Source: Nitrospirota bacterium (GTDB lineage Bacteria > Nitrospirota > Nitrospiria > Nitrospirales > Nitrospiraceae). Taken from it: a DNA stretch of 64,000 bases. Shown piece after piece: positions 54,449 through 63,958 of the stretch. The position numbers were made by a program, and so were the translations under genes. The notes below the pieces were generated by a model. It was not told where the DNA came from, did no database searches, and saw only the letters and a program-made list of their open reading frames with translations. The stretch spans positions 62,001 to 126,000 of the forward strand of contig JBFMAX010000002.1 in NCBI GenBank assembly GCA_040755395.1, written 5' to 3'. The stretch's first letter is position 1. The number at the start of each line of letters is the position of its first letter.

Positions 54449-55186
54449 ATGCGCGTCGCCATTCATCAGCCGCAGTTTCTGCCCTGGCTGGGGTATCTGG
54501 ATAAGATCGACCAGGCCGACGTCTTCGTGGCGCTGGACACCGTCCAGTTCAAGAAGAACGAGTGGCAGAACCGGAACCGGATCCGGACCGCCGACGGCTG
54601 GCAGTGGCTCACGGTGCCGGTGCGGCACCGCTTCGGCCAGCGCGTGGCGGACGTGCGGATCGACCAGACGAGTCATTGGCGAGACCGGCATCTGCGGGCG
54701 CTCGCCATCCATTACGCGAAGGCGCCGTATCGCGAGCGATACTGGGACGAGCTGTGCGCGCTCTACCGGCGGCCGTGGGAGCGCTTGATCGATCTCAACC
54801 TCGAGATCGTGCGGTGGCTCATGCGGGCGTTCGGCATCACGACGCCGATTCGGTTGGCGTCGGAGTGGAACCTCCGCGAGGAGCCGACCGACCGGCTGAT
54901 CGACATTTGCCGGGCGGTCGGCGCCAAACAGTATCTGTGCGGGACCGGCGCCGACGCCTATCTGGACCGGGCGCGATTCGAAGCGTCCGGGGTCGAGCTG
55001 GAGATGCAGCGGTTTCGGCATCCGATCTACCGGCAGTGCTACGAGCCCTTCGTGCTCGGCCTGTCGGCGATCGATTTGCTGTTCGCGTGTGGAGACGCGG
55101 CGCTCGCGCATTTGCGGGCGGCCAGGAGCCTGTCCGACGAGGCTTCCCCGGCGGCGCGACAGGCGGGAGAGAGGGAGCAGAGATGA
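54449..55186 (+). CDS. WbqC family protein
   Basis: 245 residues. RVAIHQPQFLPWLGYLDKI, FVALDTVQFKKNEWQNRN and the CGTGADAYLD segment are WbqC-family hallmarks. These proteins occur in O-antigen and capsule loci, often next to aminotransferases; the activity is not established. The start has no Shine-Dalgarno because array C ends just before it. ATGA overlap with the next gene. Confidence 0.88.
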   Translation: MRVAIHQPQFLPWLGYLDKIDQADVFVALDTVQFKKNEWQNRNRIRTADGWQWLTVPVRHRFGQRVADVRIDQTSHWRDRHLRALAIHYAKAPYRERYWDELCALYRRPWERLIDLNLEIVRWLMRAFGITTPIRLASEWNLREEPTDRLIDICRAVGAKQYLCGTGADAYLDRARFEASGVELEMQRFRHPIYRQCYEPFVLGLSAIDLLFACGDAALAHLRAARSLSDEASPAARQAGEREQR

Positions 55187-55845
55187 AGCGAGCGGCGAAG
55201 CCGACGGCCAACGGCCGGTCTCCGATGCGCATTTTGGCGCTGGGCGCTCACCCGGACGACATCGAAGCCGGATGCGGCGGCGCATTGATCAAGTATGCCC
55301 AGAACGGACATCGCATTTTTCTGATGGTGATGACGCTGGGCGAGCAGGGAGCGCCGGCCGAAATCCGCAAGCGCGAGCAGGAGGCGGCGGCGAAACGGCT
55401 GCGCGCGGAGAAGCTCTATTGGGGCGGCTACCCGGACACCCAGGTGCCGATGGGCCGCGACCTGATCCAGAAAGTCGAAGAAGTGGTGAGGGAAGTAGAC
55501 CCCCACTTCATCTTCGTCCACTATCACGACGACACGCATCAGGATCACCGGCACCTGGCGATCAGCACGATCACGGCCACGCGCTACACCAAGAACGTGC
55601 TGTTTTACGAAGGGCCGACGACGCAGAATTTCGCTCCGACGGTCTTCGTGGACGTCGACCAGGTGCTGGAGGAGAAGATCGCGGCGATCGAGGCGCATGC
55701 GTCCCAAGTCAAGAAAACCAACATCGAGGGGTTGAGCATCGTGGACATCATTCGATCATCATCCCACTTCCGGGGCATTCAAGGACGCGTGAGGAACGCC
55801 GAGGGATTTTTGCCACTCCGCCTGTTCATCAATATCGAAGCATGA
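55183..55845 (+). CDS. PIG-L/LmbE family deacetylase
   Basis: 220 residues. GAHPDDIE (22-28) and HYHDDTHQDHR are the zinc-binding motifs of this N-deacetylase family. It likely removes an acetyl group from a sugar amine of the repeat unit or its precursor. ATG 55183 overlaps the WbqC stop; GGGAGCAG lies upstream. The stop overlaps the DegT start as ATGA. Confidence 0.92.
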   Translation: MKRAAKPTANGRSPMRILALGAHPDDIEAGCGGALIKYAQNGHRIFLMVMTLGEQGAPAEIRKREQEAAAKRLRAEKLYWGGYPDTQVPMGRDLIQKVEEVVREVDPHFIFVHYHDDTHQDHRHLAISTITATRYTKNVLFYEGPTTQNFAPTVFVDVDQVLEEKIAAIEAHASQVKKTNIEGLSIVDIIRSSSHFRGIQGRVRNAEGFLPLRLFINIEA

Positions 55846-56921
55846 CCGCGGTCTCGACAGGCATTCCCCATTCCAGGCCGTTTCTGGGCGAAGAAGAACG
55901 GGCGGCCGCCGACGACGTGCTGCGGACGGGCCAGGTGGCGCAAGGCCCCTGCGTCGAACGGTTTGAGTCCAGCCTTGCGGCGTGGCTGGGGGTGCGGGGC
56001 GGCGTCGCCGTCAGTTCGGGGACGGTCGCCTTGGAGTTGGCGCTCATGGCCGTCGGGGTCGCCCCGGGCGATGAGGTCATCATCCCGAGCTATGTCTGCG
56101 CCGCCGTCTGGCTGGCGGTGCAGCGGGTCGGCGCGAGGCCCCGGCTGGCGGACATCGATCTAGAAACCTACAACATTGATCCGGATGAGGTGGCACAGGC
56201 AGTCACGGCCAAAACCCGGGCGATCGTCGTTCCGCATCTCTTTGGATTGCCAGCCGACCTGACGCGGTTGCAGGCGCTCGGGGTGCCGCTGATCGAGGAT
56301 TGCGCGCAGACCTTGGGCGCGCTCGAATCCGGCCGACCGGTCGCCGCGGTCGGCGTCGCGGCGGTCTGCTCGTTCTACGCGACGAAATTGCTGTGCACGG
56401 GCGAAGGCGGGATGGTGGTGTCGAACGATGGCGCGTTGCTGGAATACGTGCGGTCGCTCCGCCAACATGACGACGGGCCCATGTTGAACCCCTCGTCGTC
56501 GAACCGCAAAATGACCGACCTCCAGGCCGCGATCGGTCTGTGTCAGGTGAATCGGCTGGCGATGTTCTTGCAGCGACGCGCGGAGATCGCGGCGCGCTAC
56601 CGGGCGGCGCTGGCGCAGATGCCGCTGGTGTTGCCCGTGGTCCCGGCCGGCCGGACCCATGTTTACTATCGGTTTGTGGTCCGACTCCCCCGAGTGCCGC
56701 GGGGTCCGGATTCCTTGGCCGCGCAGATCATGCGGCTGAATGCCCGCGGCCTCCAGTGCCGGCGGCCGGTGTTCCGGCCGCTGCATCACTACCTCGAACT
56801 GGACGGGTTTCCGGCCAGCGAGGAGGCGGATCGCACCGCTCTCTCGATCCCGATCTATCCGTCGATGACCGATGACGAGGTTGCGCGAACGATCCACATT
56901 CTCGGCGAGGAGTTGGCATGA
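55842..56921 (+). CDS. DegT/DnrJ/EryC1/StrS-type sugar aminotransferase
   Basis: 359 residues. The PLP lysine lies in SFYATKLLCTGEGG; upstream VSSGTVALELAL and IPSYVC, and IEDCAQTLGA (Asp binding PLP nitrogen) are standard. It makes an amino sugar from a keto-sugar nucleotide. No matching dehydratase is in the window, so the keto-sugar is made elsewhere. ATGA overlaps on both sides. Confidence 0.92.
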   Translation: MTAVSTGIPHSRPFLGEEERAAADDVLRTGQVAQGPCVERFESSLAAWLGVRGGVAVSSGTVALELALMAVGVAPGDEVIIPSYVCAAVWLAVQRVGARPRLADIDLETYNIDPDEVAQAVTAKTRAIVVPHLFGLPADLTRLQALGVPLIEDCAQTLGALESGRPVAAVGVAAVCSFYATKLLCTGEGGMVVSNDGALLEYVRSLRQHDDGPMLNPSSSNRKMTDLQAAIGLCQVNRLAMFLQRRAEIAARYRAALAQMPLVLPVVPAGRTHVYYRFVVRLPRVPRGPDSLAAQIMRLNARGLQCRRPVFRPLHHYLELDGFPASEEADRTALSIPIYPSMTDDEVARTIHILGEELA

Positions 56922-58084
56922 AGACGCTGGACGCCCACGCCGTTCCCGATCTGTGCCGGGTGAATGGGCGTTGGCTCACATTGCCCGGGCTCGGCGCCAC
57001 GCTGGGTGTCCTGGTGTTGCTGATTCCCTGGGTACGCGACCTCTTCGTCGTGCAGGGCCTGCGCTGGCTCTATATCCTGCTGGTCGCCTTCTTGGGAGCC
57101 GGCGCGGTGACGCCGGTGATGGTGCAGCTCGGGCATGCCTGGGGATGGGTCGATCAGCCGTCGGAGAGGAAGATCCATCTCCAGCCGACGCCCCGGCTCG
57201 GCGGCCTCGCAATTTATGCCGGCTTCGTCGGGTCGGTGCTGATGAATTCGATCCTGCCGGACTGGATGGCGGCGATCTTCATTTCGGGGACCATGTTGCT
57301 GGTCGTCGGCCTTCTCGACGACCTTCGGGAACTCCCGGCCGGGATGAAGCTGGCCGCCCAACTCGTCGCCGCCGCGATCGTCATTGCCGGCGGAAACGTG
57401 CTGACGCTGTTCCCGCAAGGTCCGATGGGAGATGCGGGCAACGCCGCGTTGAGCCTGCTCTGGATCATCGGCATCACCAACGCCTTCAATTTCTTCGACG
57501 GCATGGACGGGCTGGCGACCGGGCTGGCGATCCTCATGGCGGGGTTCATGGGCGTCGTGGCGTTCGAGACGGACCAGCCGGGTCTCGGGTGGTTGGCGAT
57601 CGCGATCATCGGCTCGGGCTTGGGGTTTTTCCCCTACAATTTCCGGATGAAGAAGCCGGCCGCCATTTTCCTGGGGGACGGCGGGTCCACGTTTTTGGGC
57701 TTCACGCTCGCCTGTCTCGCCGTGAAAGGGAATTGGGCGGATAACAACCCCATCGTGTCGTTCAGCAATCCGCTGTTGATCTTCGGCGTGCTGATTTACG
57801 ACATGATCCACATCACCGTCGAACGGGTCGCGACGGGAAAAGTCACGTCGGTGCGCGAATGGCTGGAATATGTCGGGACGGACCATCTGCACCATCGTTT
57901 GGAACGGGCTCTCGGGAGCCGGAAGGCGAGCGTATTGATGATCTTTGCGCTGACCATCTGTCTCGGCCTGGCCGCGCTGGCCCTGCGCAATGCTGGAACC
58001 ATCGAGGCCATCATCCTCTTGACCCAAGCCTGTCTGATCGTCATCATGGTCACCATCTTGGAGCTCTCCGGCCGGCGTGCGTGA
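56918..58084 (+). CDS. WecA-like polyprenyl-phosphate sugar-1-phosphate transferase
   Basis: 388 residues with about eleven membrane helices. RKIHLQPTPRLGGLAI, LLVVGLLDDLRELP, NFFDGMDGLATG and IFLGDGGSTFLGF match the WecA/MraY family active site. It probably begins each repeat unit by loading a HexNAc-1-P onto undecaprenyl phosphate. This is the last glycan gene of the locus. Confidence 0.92.
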   Translation: MKTLDAHAVPDLCRVNGRWLTLPGLGATLGVLVLLIPWVRDLFVVQGLRWLYILLVAFLGAGAVTPVMVQLGHAWGWVDQPSERKIHLQPTPRLGGLAIYAGFVGSVLMNSILPDWMAAIFISGTMLLVVGLLDDLRELPAGMKLAAQLVAAAIVIAGGNVLTLFPQGPMGDAGNAALSLLWIIGITNAFNFFDGMDGLATGLAILMAGFMGVVAFETDQPGLGWLAIAIIGSGLGFFPYNFRMKKPAAIFLGDGGSTFLGFTLACLAVKGNWADNNPIVSFSNPLLIFGVLIYDMIHITVERVATGKVTSVREWLEYVGTDHLHHRLERALGSRKASVLMIFALTICLGLAALALRNAGTIEAIILLTQACLIVIMVTILELSGRRA

Positions 58085-58090
58085 GCCGGA

Positions 58091-58200
58091 AGCTCTCAGC
58101 CGTCAGCGATCAGCCGTCAGCACACCCGCCGGCCCTCCCCCTTAGTTGAGGCAGGAGGGGGTTAACTGCTGGCTGAACGCTGAGAACTGACGGCTAAGTT
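58091..58200. repeat. Heptad-repeat inverted array D (after the WecA-like gene)
   Basis: Left arm 58091-58125: AGCTCTC, AGCCGTC, AGCGATC, AGCCGTC, AGCACAC. Right arm 58166-58200: CTGCTGG, CTGAACG, CTGAGAA, CTGACGG, CTAAGTT. The arms pair; the loop contains a further CCCCCT/AGGGGG stem. Confidence 0.85.
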
Positions 58201-58224
58201 GATGGATCAATCAAGGGATCCGCG

Positions 58225-59271
58225 ATGGTTCCCACAGTCGAATGGAAAGACGGGGCGGTGCGGCTGCTGGATCAGAGCCGGCTGCCGGAGGCCGTCGAGT
58301 TTCTGGAGTGCCGCGACTATCGGGCGGTAGCCAGGGCGATCACAGAACTGAAAGTCAGAGGCGCGCCGGCGATCGGCGTGACCGCGGCGATGGGCGTCGC
58401 ATTAGGCGCCCAATCGGTCCCGGCGACGGACCCCGGCGAGTTCGCCAAAGCGGTGTCGGCGATCTGCGACCAACTCGCGGCGACCAGGCCTACCGCGGTG
58501 AACCTCTTTTGGGCTGTCGAACGAATGAAGCGGAAGCTGGCTGAGCTGCGGGACCGTCCGTTGACGGAGATCAAACGCGCGCTGGTCGAAGAGGCGCAGC
58601 GGATCTCTGACGAAGACGTGGCGCTGTGCAAGGCCATAGGGCACCATGGCGCCGCATTGATCAAAGACGGCCAGACGATCCTGACCCATTGCAACGCCGG
58701 CGCGCTGGCGACTGCCGGCTACGGGACGGCGCTGGGCGTAATCCGGGCGGCGTGGGAGCAGGGGAAAAAGATCCACGTGATTGCGGATGAGACCAGGCCG
58801 GTCCTCCAGGGCGCGCGACTGACCGCCTGGGAGCTCATGCAGGACAAGATCCCTGTCACGCTGATCACCGACAACATGGCCGGCGCGCTGATGCGGCAGG
58901 GCAAGATTCATCTCTGCGTGGTCGGGGCCGACCGGATCGCGGCCAACGGCGACGTCGCCAACAAGATCGGGACGTACTCCGTGGCGGTGCTCGCCAAAGC
59001 GCACGGTATCCCGTTCTACGTCGCGGCGCCGTACTCCACCATCGATCTTGCCACGCAGTCCGGCGACCGAATTCCGATCGAGCAACGTCACCCGCAAGAA
59101 GTCCTCTCGATTCACGGGAGTCATCCCATCGCCCCGGCTGGCGTGGAGGTGCTCAATCCCGCGTTCGACGTGACCCCCGCCGAGTACATCACCGCCATCA
59201 TCACCGAGCGGGGCGTGTTTGAGCCCACGGAACTTATCGAACAATTTAGTGTTCTAAAACGAAACGTATAG
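58225..59271 (+). CDS. mtnA: Methylthioribose-1-phosphate isomerase
   Basis: Methionine-salvage enzyme converting MTR-1-P to MTRu-1-P, 348 residues. VRGAPAIGV opens the core; the catalytic Cys is in [11 protein letters not shown] (Cys156) and the Asp in [18 protein letters not shown] (Asp236). AAGGGA lies before the ATG. It is unrelated to the glycan genes and comes after array D. Confidence 0.96.
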   Translation: MVPTVEWKDGAVRLLDQSRLPEAVEFLECRDYRAVARAITELKVRGAPAIGVTAAMGVALGAQSVPATDPGEFAKAVSAICDQLAATRPTAVNLFWAVERMKRKLAELRDRPLTEIKRALVEEAQRISDEDVALCKAIGHHGAALIKDGQTILTHCNAGALATAGYGTALGVIRAAWEQGKKIHVIADETRPVLQGARLTAWELMQDKIPVTLITDNMAGALMRQGKIHLCVVGADRIAANGDVANKIGTYSVAVLAKAHGIPFYVAAPYSTIDLATQSGDRIPIEQRHPQEVLSIHGSHPIAPAGVEVLNPAFDVTPAEYITAIITERGVFEPTELIEQFSVLKRNV

Positions 59272-59378
59272 CCGCCGAAAAAGTACCTCCTTTTTGTCTC
59301 TTCTCTCTAGCGCAACCAATTTACGGGTGACTTATTAAAAACTCAAGTTAGTTGGCGTACTATGGGTGGGGGGAATAA

Positions 59379-59408
59379 TTGACATCTCACCGCACCTTCA
59401 GTTACAAA
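59379..59408 (+). promoter_or_regulatory. Promoter candidate for capA-like gene
   Basis: TTGACA, 18 bp, TACAAA, in the AT-rich gap after mtnA, about 100 bp before the capA-like start. Confidence 0.5.
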
Positions 59409-59510
59409 CGGTCCCCTGCCTATGTATCGTAAATCATGACGATATTCTCACCGCCGAGGCCAATGAGCCTTTCCCGTACTGTCCGAGGGGGTTATCGCTG
59501 AAGGACGAGC

Positions 59511-60899
59511 ATGTCTAAAGATTTTGTAGCTACACCCGCAGATGCCGTAAAAACTTCCGGCTGGTTTCGATTCTTGCTGCAGGCCGTATGCAAGTTGGCG
59601 GAGATTTTCAAGTATTGGGATAAGCCGTCCACGAGGGCGGCGACTGCATTCGAGGAAATGACATTGCTTGACAAGGTGTACTGGGTCTACAAATGCGCAC
59701 ACCCGGTAATTCGTCCAGAGCCGGGCACCAACGTCGACGCTCCGTGTGGCACCGAAAGCGCGATTCAATTACCGGAGGGCTTTGAAAAGGAAAGCTCGAT
59801 CACCCTGGCCGCAGTGGGGGATTTGATTCCGAGCGGCCAGGTGGAACACTCAAAGGATGTTTTGTACGAGCATGTCGCCGACGTGATCTTCAACAGTACG
59901 ATTTCCTATGCGAGCCTCGAATCTCCGCTCACTACGCAGGAGTTGAAAGAAGAAGTTATCAGCGATAAGGAAAGCCCGATCGAGTGTTGTTCGACGGAGC
60001 AGTTCGAAGTGATGAAAGGTTACAAAAGCAAGCGCTTTACGGTCATCCACACCGCCTCCAATCACATGTTCGATATGGGAGCAGAAGGTGTTCAAACGAC
60101 TCTCGATCGGTTCGAGCGGGACGGCATTGTTGACATTGGCACGAATCGCGATCGATCCCAATATGGCAAGGGGAGGATACTTGAAAGAAACGGAATCAAA
60201 ATTGGATTCGTTTCCGCGGCCTTCGGACTGAACGGCAGAAATCCGGCGCCGGACCAAGCGTATCTGATCAATGTTGCGAAACTGCTACCGAAGCGGGGAG
60301 CCCCCGACCTGTCGCTTCTGAAACAGCAGATCGAACATTGCCAAGAGCAACGAAGTGATGTGATCATCGCGTCTCTGCATTGGGGCTATGAATTCGAGTT
60401 CTTTCCTCGCAAGCGCCAGATTGAAATCGCGCATACCTTAGTCGAATGGGGTGTCGATGCGCTGATTGCTCATCATCCCCATGTGATCCAGCCAGTGGAG
60501 TATTACCGAACGCAACGCGATCCGGACAGGGTCGCGGTCATTGCGTACTCACTTGGAAGCCTAATCTGGTCATACACCGCCCCGCATCTTGTGTTGAGTG
60601 CTATCCTGAACCTGTCGTTCGCCAAGGGAAAGTATCGGGGCAAGTCGATAACTTTCATCGAAACCGCTTCTGTTACGCCGGTCTATCGTTCTCACACCCG
60701 GAACGGCGACCGGACCCTGACCAGAATTGAGAAGCTGGATAACTGCATGGGGCCGCAGGAAAACAACGAGAAGATGCAATACCTTGCCCAGATCCGGTAC
60801 TACGCGGAGCTTGTGCTCGGTGGCAAGATGACAGGAATGCAATCTGCCTTGCGGCGGAGATCTCATACCACCGGTGTTCTTGGGGGAAGAGTAGGCTAA
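59511..60899 (+). CDS. CapA family (poly-gamma-glutamate synthesis-type) protein
   Basis: 462 residues. The PGA_cap metallophosphatase-like fold is seen in LAAVGDLIPSG, the HTASNHMFDMGAEGV motif, IASLHWGYEFEFFP and IAHHPHVIQPVEYY. The N-terminal 90 residues are unassigned and there is no signal peptide, unlike most extracytoplasmic CapA proteins. Codon use and base composition are more AT-rich than the upstream locus. AAGGACGAG lies before the ATG. A role in a polymer is likely but the substrate is unknown. Confidence 0.85.
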   Translation: MSKDFVATPADAVKTSGWFRFLLQAVCKLAEIFKYWDKPSTRAATAFEEMTLLDKVYWVYKCAHPVIRPEPGTNVDAPCGTESAIQLPEGFEKESSITLAAVGDLIPSGQVEHSKDVLYEHVADVIFNSTISYASLESPLTTQELKEEVISDKESPIECCSTEQFEVMKGYKSKRFTVIHTASNHMFDMGAEGVQTTLDRFERDGIVDIGTNRDRSQYGKGRILERNGIKIGFVSAAFGLNGRNPAPDQAYLINVAKLLPKRGAPDLSLLKQQIEHCQEQRSDVIIASLHWGYEFEFFPRKRQIEIAHTLVEWGVDALIAHHPHVIQPVEYYRTQRDPDRVAVIAYSLGSLIWSYTAPHLVLSAILNLSFAKGKYRGKSITFIETASVTPVYRSHTRNGDRTLTRIEKLDNCMGPQENNEKMQYLAQIRYYAELVLGGKMTGMQSALRRRSHTTGVLGGRVG

Positions 60900-61257
60900 G
60901 AGGGAGATCCAATACCTCCAATGATCTAGAACATCCTTGGCGTTTTTGTGCTCCGTGATCTTCTGGCAAGCAACTCTCAATCGCCGAACGCAGCATGGTG
61001 CGATCGTGGTAAGCCGTTTCAAAAACCTTCTTCCAACGTTGCCAAGCCGGTATGTCAGTATGTCAGTCGGAACCAGATGTCTTGTCGGAGTAATTCCTGG
61101 GGATGGAATGAGGAAAGGCTCACGAGGTTCACGAGGTCGGATAATGAATGGATAGGTCGCGAGTCGAAGGATTCCCAGAGGCGTATCGTTTGGACCTAAG
61201 CAAACTTAAGTCCATAATCAGCTCTCGCTCTGCAGGAGGACTAATTTAAAAGGCGGA
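60900..61257. other. Gap without recognisable genes
   Basis: 358 bp between convergent genes. Short frames exist (for example 60937-61155) but none has a good ribosome site or a recognised motif. No T-run hairpin was seen. Confidence 0.5.
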
Positions 61258-62619
61258 TTAGAAGAGTAGATTGAGGTTGAAAGTCCCAATATGAGACCAG
61301 AGTCGATATGTGCCGTCGACGGTGGGATTTCTATTACCTATAACAGAGCGTGCTTCATGAATCCACGATAGATAAGCAACCGAGGTTCCAATGGCCTTCG
61401 GGACGTACCATTGATCCTTGGTCCCTCCACAGGGAATGAGCCCAAGAAAATGACCGCCTGCTCGACAGAGGAAGCCGGTACCAAGAGTAATAGCATGAAT
61501 ATTAAAAGTTGGGGCAGCAGGAGTAAATGTACTATCCGGGCCTGGACCTTCTGTATAAATATACCCACCCCGCATGGCAACTTCCCAATTGGGTAGAGAG
61601 TCCAGACGCAACCACTTGTATTCCGTACCGAGCATGAAGACAGAGCTGTTGCGCCAGTTTTGTGGTTGAAGGAGCGATCCGCCTGTCGATAAGTGGGCAT
61701 CGAGGGTTCGGAATGATTTCCACCCTACGTAATCGACATCGAACTCGAGCTTCCATTCATGGTCAAGGTCCCGCACCGGCCAGAGGGCGATAGCAAGAGT
61801 AAACGTTTGCGGAAGTGTGGCAGGAATCCTGGTATCAGCCACCACGGCTCCGTTCACGAGGAATTGACCTTTTAACTCTGTCGTGACCTGACTTCTATAT
61901 TGCAGGCCTACATTTACAAGAGGCTTCCCGTCTTGATTGCGGAACGGAGTGTAAAGGAGACTCAGATTAAAACCTGCCGCTGTTCGGTTACCATTGACTT
62001 CGACCGGCGTGCCGGCGGGAATGCCTCCTCCCCCAGGCCAGTTGAATTTTTGTTCGAGGTGGCCTTCCCCGATGAAGCTGGCGAAAGTATAAATATCGGC
62101 CCCGACACCGACGGAAAGTTGATCATTTATTTGATGAGCCACTGTGGGTTTAATGTCCAAGAGAGGGAGGGCAGACGATGTGACAGCCGTTTGAAATGGG
62201 CCATCAAGGGGATAACGTGTCTGAAGCGCATATGGGGTCGTGAGCCCAAGACCAATGACGGTGTTGCCCACATGGCGGAATCCTAGGTCTCGAAGATTGG
62301 CCGTAAAGTAAGATTGAGTTGGGAAAGGCCAAGCGATACTGCCGCCGAAATCCCCTCGGGTGTTGACGCCGGCTGGACTCGTAAACTTGACGGATCCTCC
62401 AACCAAGTTTGTATTGAATAACATCTGGATGCCAGAAAGTTGGGTCATCCCGGCAGGGTTGTAATGAATGGCGGATGCATCATCGGCCTGAGCCGCAAAG
62501 GCGTTGCCTTGTCCGGACGCGGTGGCGTTTTGTGGTTGCAAACGGAATGCTTGTGCGTTGACCCAAGAAGGAGTGCTAACTGTCAGTATCAAACAGATTA
62601 GACTTGTCAGCCAGCGCAT
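61258..62619 (-). CDS. FadL/OmpP1/TodX-family outer membrane transport protein
   Basis: 453 residues. A signal peptide (cleavage after NA at 22) is followed by the N-terminal plug motif FRLQPQNATASGQGNAFAAQ and DDASAIHYNPAGMTQL, then a beta-barrel rich in alternating aromatic residues ending in Phe. It takes up long-chain fatty acids or other hydrophobic compounds. More AT-rich than the core genome. A damaged paralogue lies across the MITE-like element. Confidence 0.93.
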   Translation of the reverse strand: MRWLTSLICLILTVSTPSWVNAQAFRLQPQNATASGQGNAFAAQADDASAIHYNPAGMTQLSGIQMLFNTNLVGGSVKFTSPAGVNTRGDFGGSIAWPFPTQSYFTANLRDLGFRHVGNTVIGLGLTTPYALQTRYPLDGPFQTAVTSSALPLLDIKPTVAHQINDQLSVGVGADIYTFASFIGEGHLEQKFNWPGGGGIPAGTPVEVNGNRTAAGFNLSLLYTPFRNQDGKPLVNVGLQYRSQVTTELKGQFLVNGAVVADTRIPATLPQTFTLAIALWPVRDLDHEWKLEFDVDYVGWKSFRTLDAHLSTGGSLLQPQNWRNSSVFMLGTEYKWLRLDSLPNWEVAMRGGYIYTEGPGPDSTFTPAAPTFNIHAITLGTGFLCRAGGHFLGLIPCGGTKDQWYVPKAIGTSVAYLSWIHEARSVIGNRNPTVDGTYRLWSHIGTFNLNLLF

Positions 62620-62713
62620 TAGGCGAAAGCCCTTCTATGAACCAAGAATCGTAGGGGAGCAACGGTATGTGGTTGAGCTAAGACTTGTCCAGGGCCTAGA
62701 AGACAAAAGGCAC

Positions 62714-62901
62714 TAGAACCTATCTCAAAGTTGCTCGAGCAACATGATGATGCGAGTGAGTTCCATAAACACTAGGAAGTTTGACGCGTAGTTTCCCAGC
62801 GAATCAGCAAGCGCCGTTTCCATGTTCATCGCGCAATCGAAGCACGCGCAGCTTTATACGTACCTCTCATGAGACTGTCAACAGTTTTGAGATAGGTTCT
62901 A
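62714..62901. mobile_element. MITE-like element with perfect terminal inverted repeats
   Basis: TAGAACCTATCTCAAA at 62714-62729 is the exact inverse of 62886-62901. Taking the outer TA as a target duplication leaves a 184-bp element (62716-62899) with 14-bp perfect terminal repeats starting GAACC. No transposase is inside. A 14-bp palindrome GTTGCTCGAGCAAC lies directly after the left repeat. TA duplication recalls the IS630/Tc1 group; family not proven. Confidence 0.7.
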
Positions 62902-62937
62902 CTGTCTTAGTTTTTGGCTCCTGGCCATTGATAACAA

Positions 62938-63958
62938 GGCGGTTTGGCGGTCCTGTCGCCGTTCGGGACCACATATAAGTATCCGGACAGCGCGCCGTTC
63001 GCCACGGCGATCACCCGCATCGCACTGGAACTCACAGACATCAAGCCGACGATCGTGTACAGGATTTCTTATCAGCTCTCGGTGGGAGTCGGCGCGGAGA
63101 TCTACACATTCCTGCTGTTCTGCGGTGAATCTCAAGCAGAGGTTCAGTTTATTGCTTCGGGGGGTCCGGGTCTTCTTCCCGCCGGTACGAAGATGGAAAT
63201 CAACGGAAAAAGACACTGCGGCGGGGTTCAAAGTCAGCCTCCTCTATGCGCCGTTTCGCAATACCGACGGGAAGCCGCTTGCCAACATCGGCGTGGTCTA
63301 TCGCAGCCAGGCGACCCTGCACCTGGACGGCTCGTTGATGGCAAACGGGATGGTCCTTCAAGGCGCCAGCACGACCGTGCTGCTGCCGCAAATCCTCACC
63401 GGCGGGATCGCTCTGTGGCCGATTCGCGATCGAACCCGCGAGTGGAAGCTGGAGTTGGATGTGGACTACACGGGGTGGAAGTCGTTCCGCAACCTGGATG
63501 TGCGTCGGTCCGACGGCACGACCGTCCTGTTCCCCCAGAACTGGCGCAACGCCTTCATGGTGATGATCGGGACGGAGTACAAGTGGGTACGGCCCGCCGT
63601 GTTGCCCGACTGGGAAACGAGCCTTCGCGCCGGCTACTTGTTTCAGCAGACGCCGGTGCCCGACCGGTCGTTCAGCCCGACCTTGCCGGCGGACGCCGAC
63701 AGCCACGGCCTGTCCATCGGGGCCGGGTTTCTCTGCACGGGAGGAGGGCGGTTCCTCGGCGCGGTCCCCTGCGGCGACGGCGCACGGAGTGCCTTCCTCC
63801 CCAACGCGATCGGGCTGGACGTCGCCTATCAAGCGATCCTCTATGAGCCCCGGACGGTCAGCGGCGCCGTGAACCCGTTTGCGACTCCCGGCGTCATTGA
63901 CGGCCTCTATACGACCACGTTCCATATCGGCGCGATCAACCTTCGCCTGAACTTCTGA
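62938..63958 (+). pseudogene. Truncated and frameshifted FadL-family gene
   Basis: Paralogue of the porin at 61258. The first frame (62938 to about 63211) starts at GLAVLSPFGTTYKYPD, matching about residue 123 of the intact paralogue, so the signal peptide and plug are absent. At the A5 run 63207-63211 one extra base shifts the frame; the second frame then runs to the stop at 63958 with KVSLLYAPFRNTDGKPLANI through NLRLNF. Base composition is GC-rich, unlike its paralogue. It may have been cut by the element next to it. Confidence 0.85.

Noticed and set aside
54562-55182. 207-codon N-terminal extension of the PIG-L frame
   Set aside because: It lies entirely over the WbqC gene in another frame; the ATGA overlap at 55183 and the ribosome site support the short start.
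60937-61199. Two short open frames between the CapA-like gene and the porin
   Set aside because: No ribosome site, no motif and low-quality composition; left as unassigned sequence.
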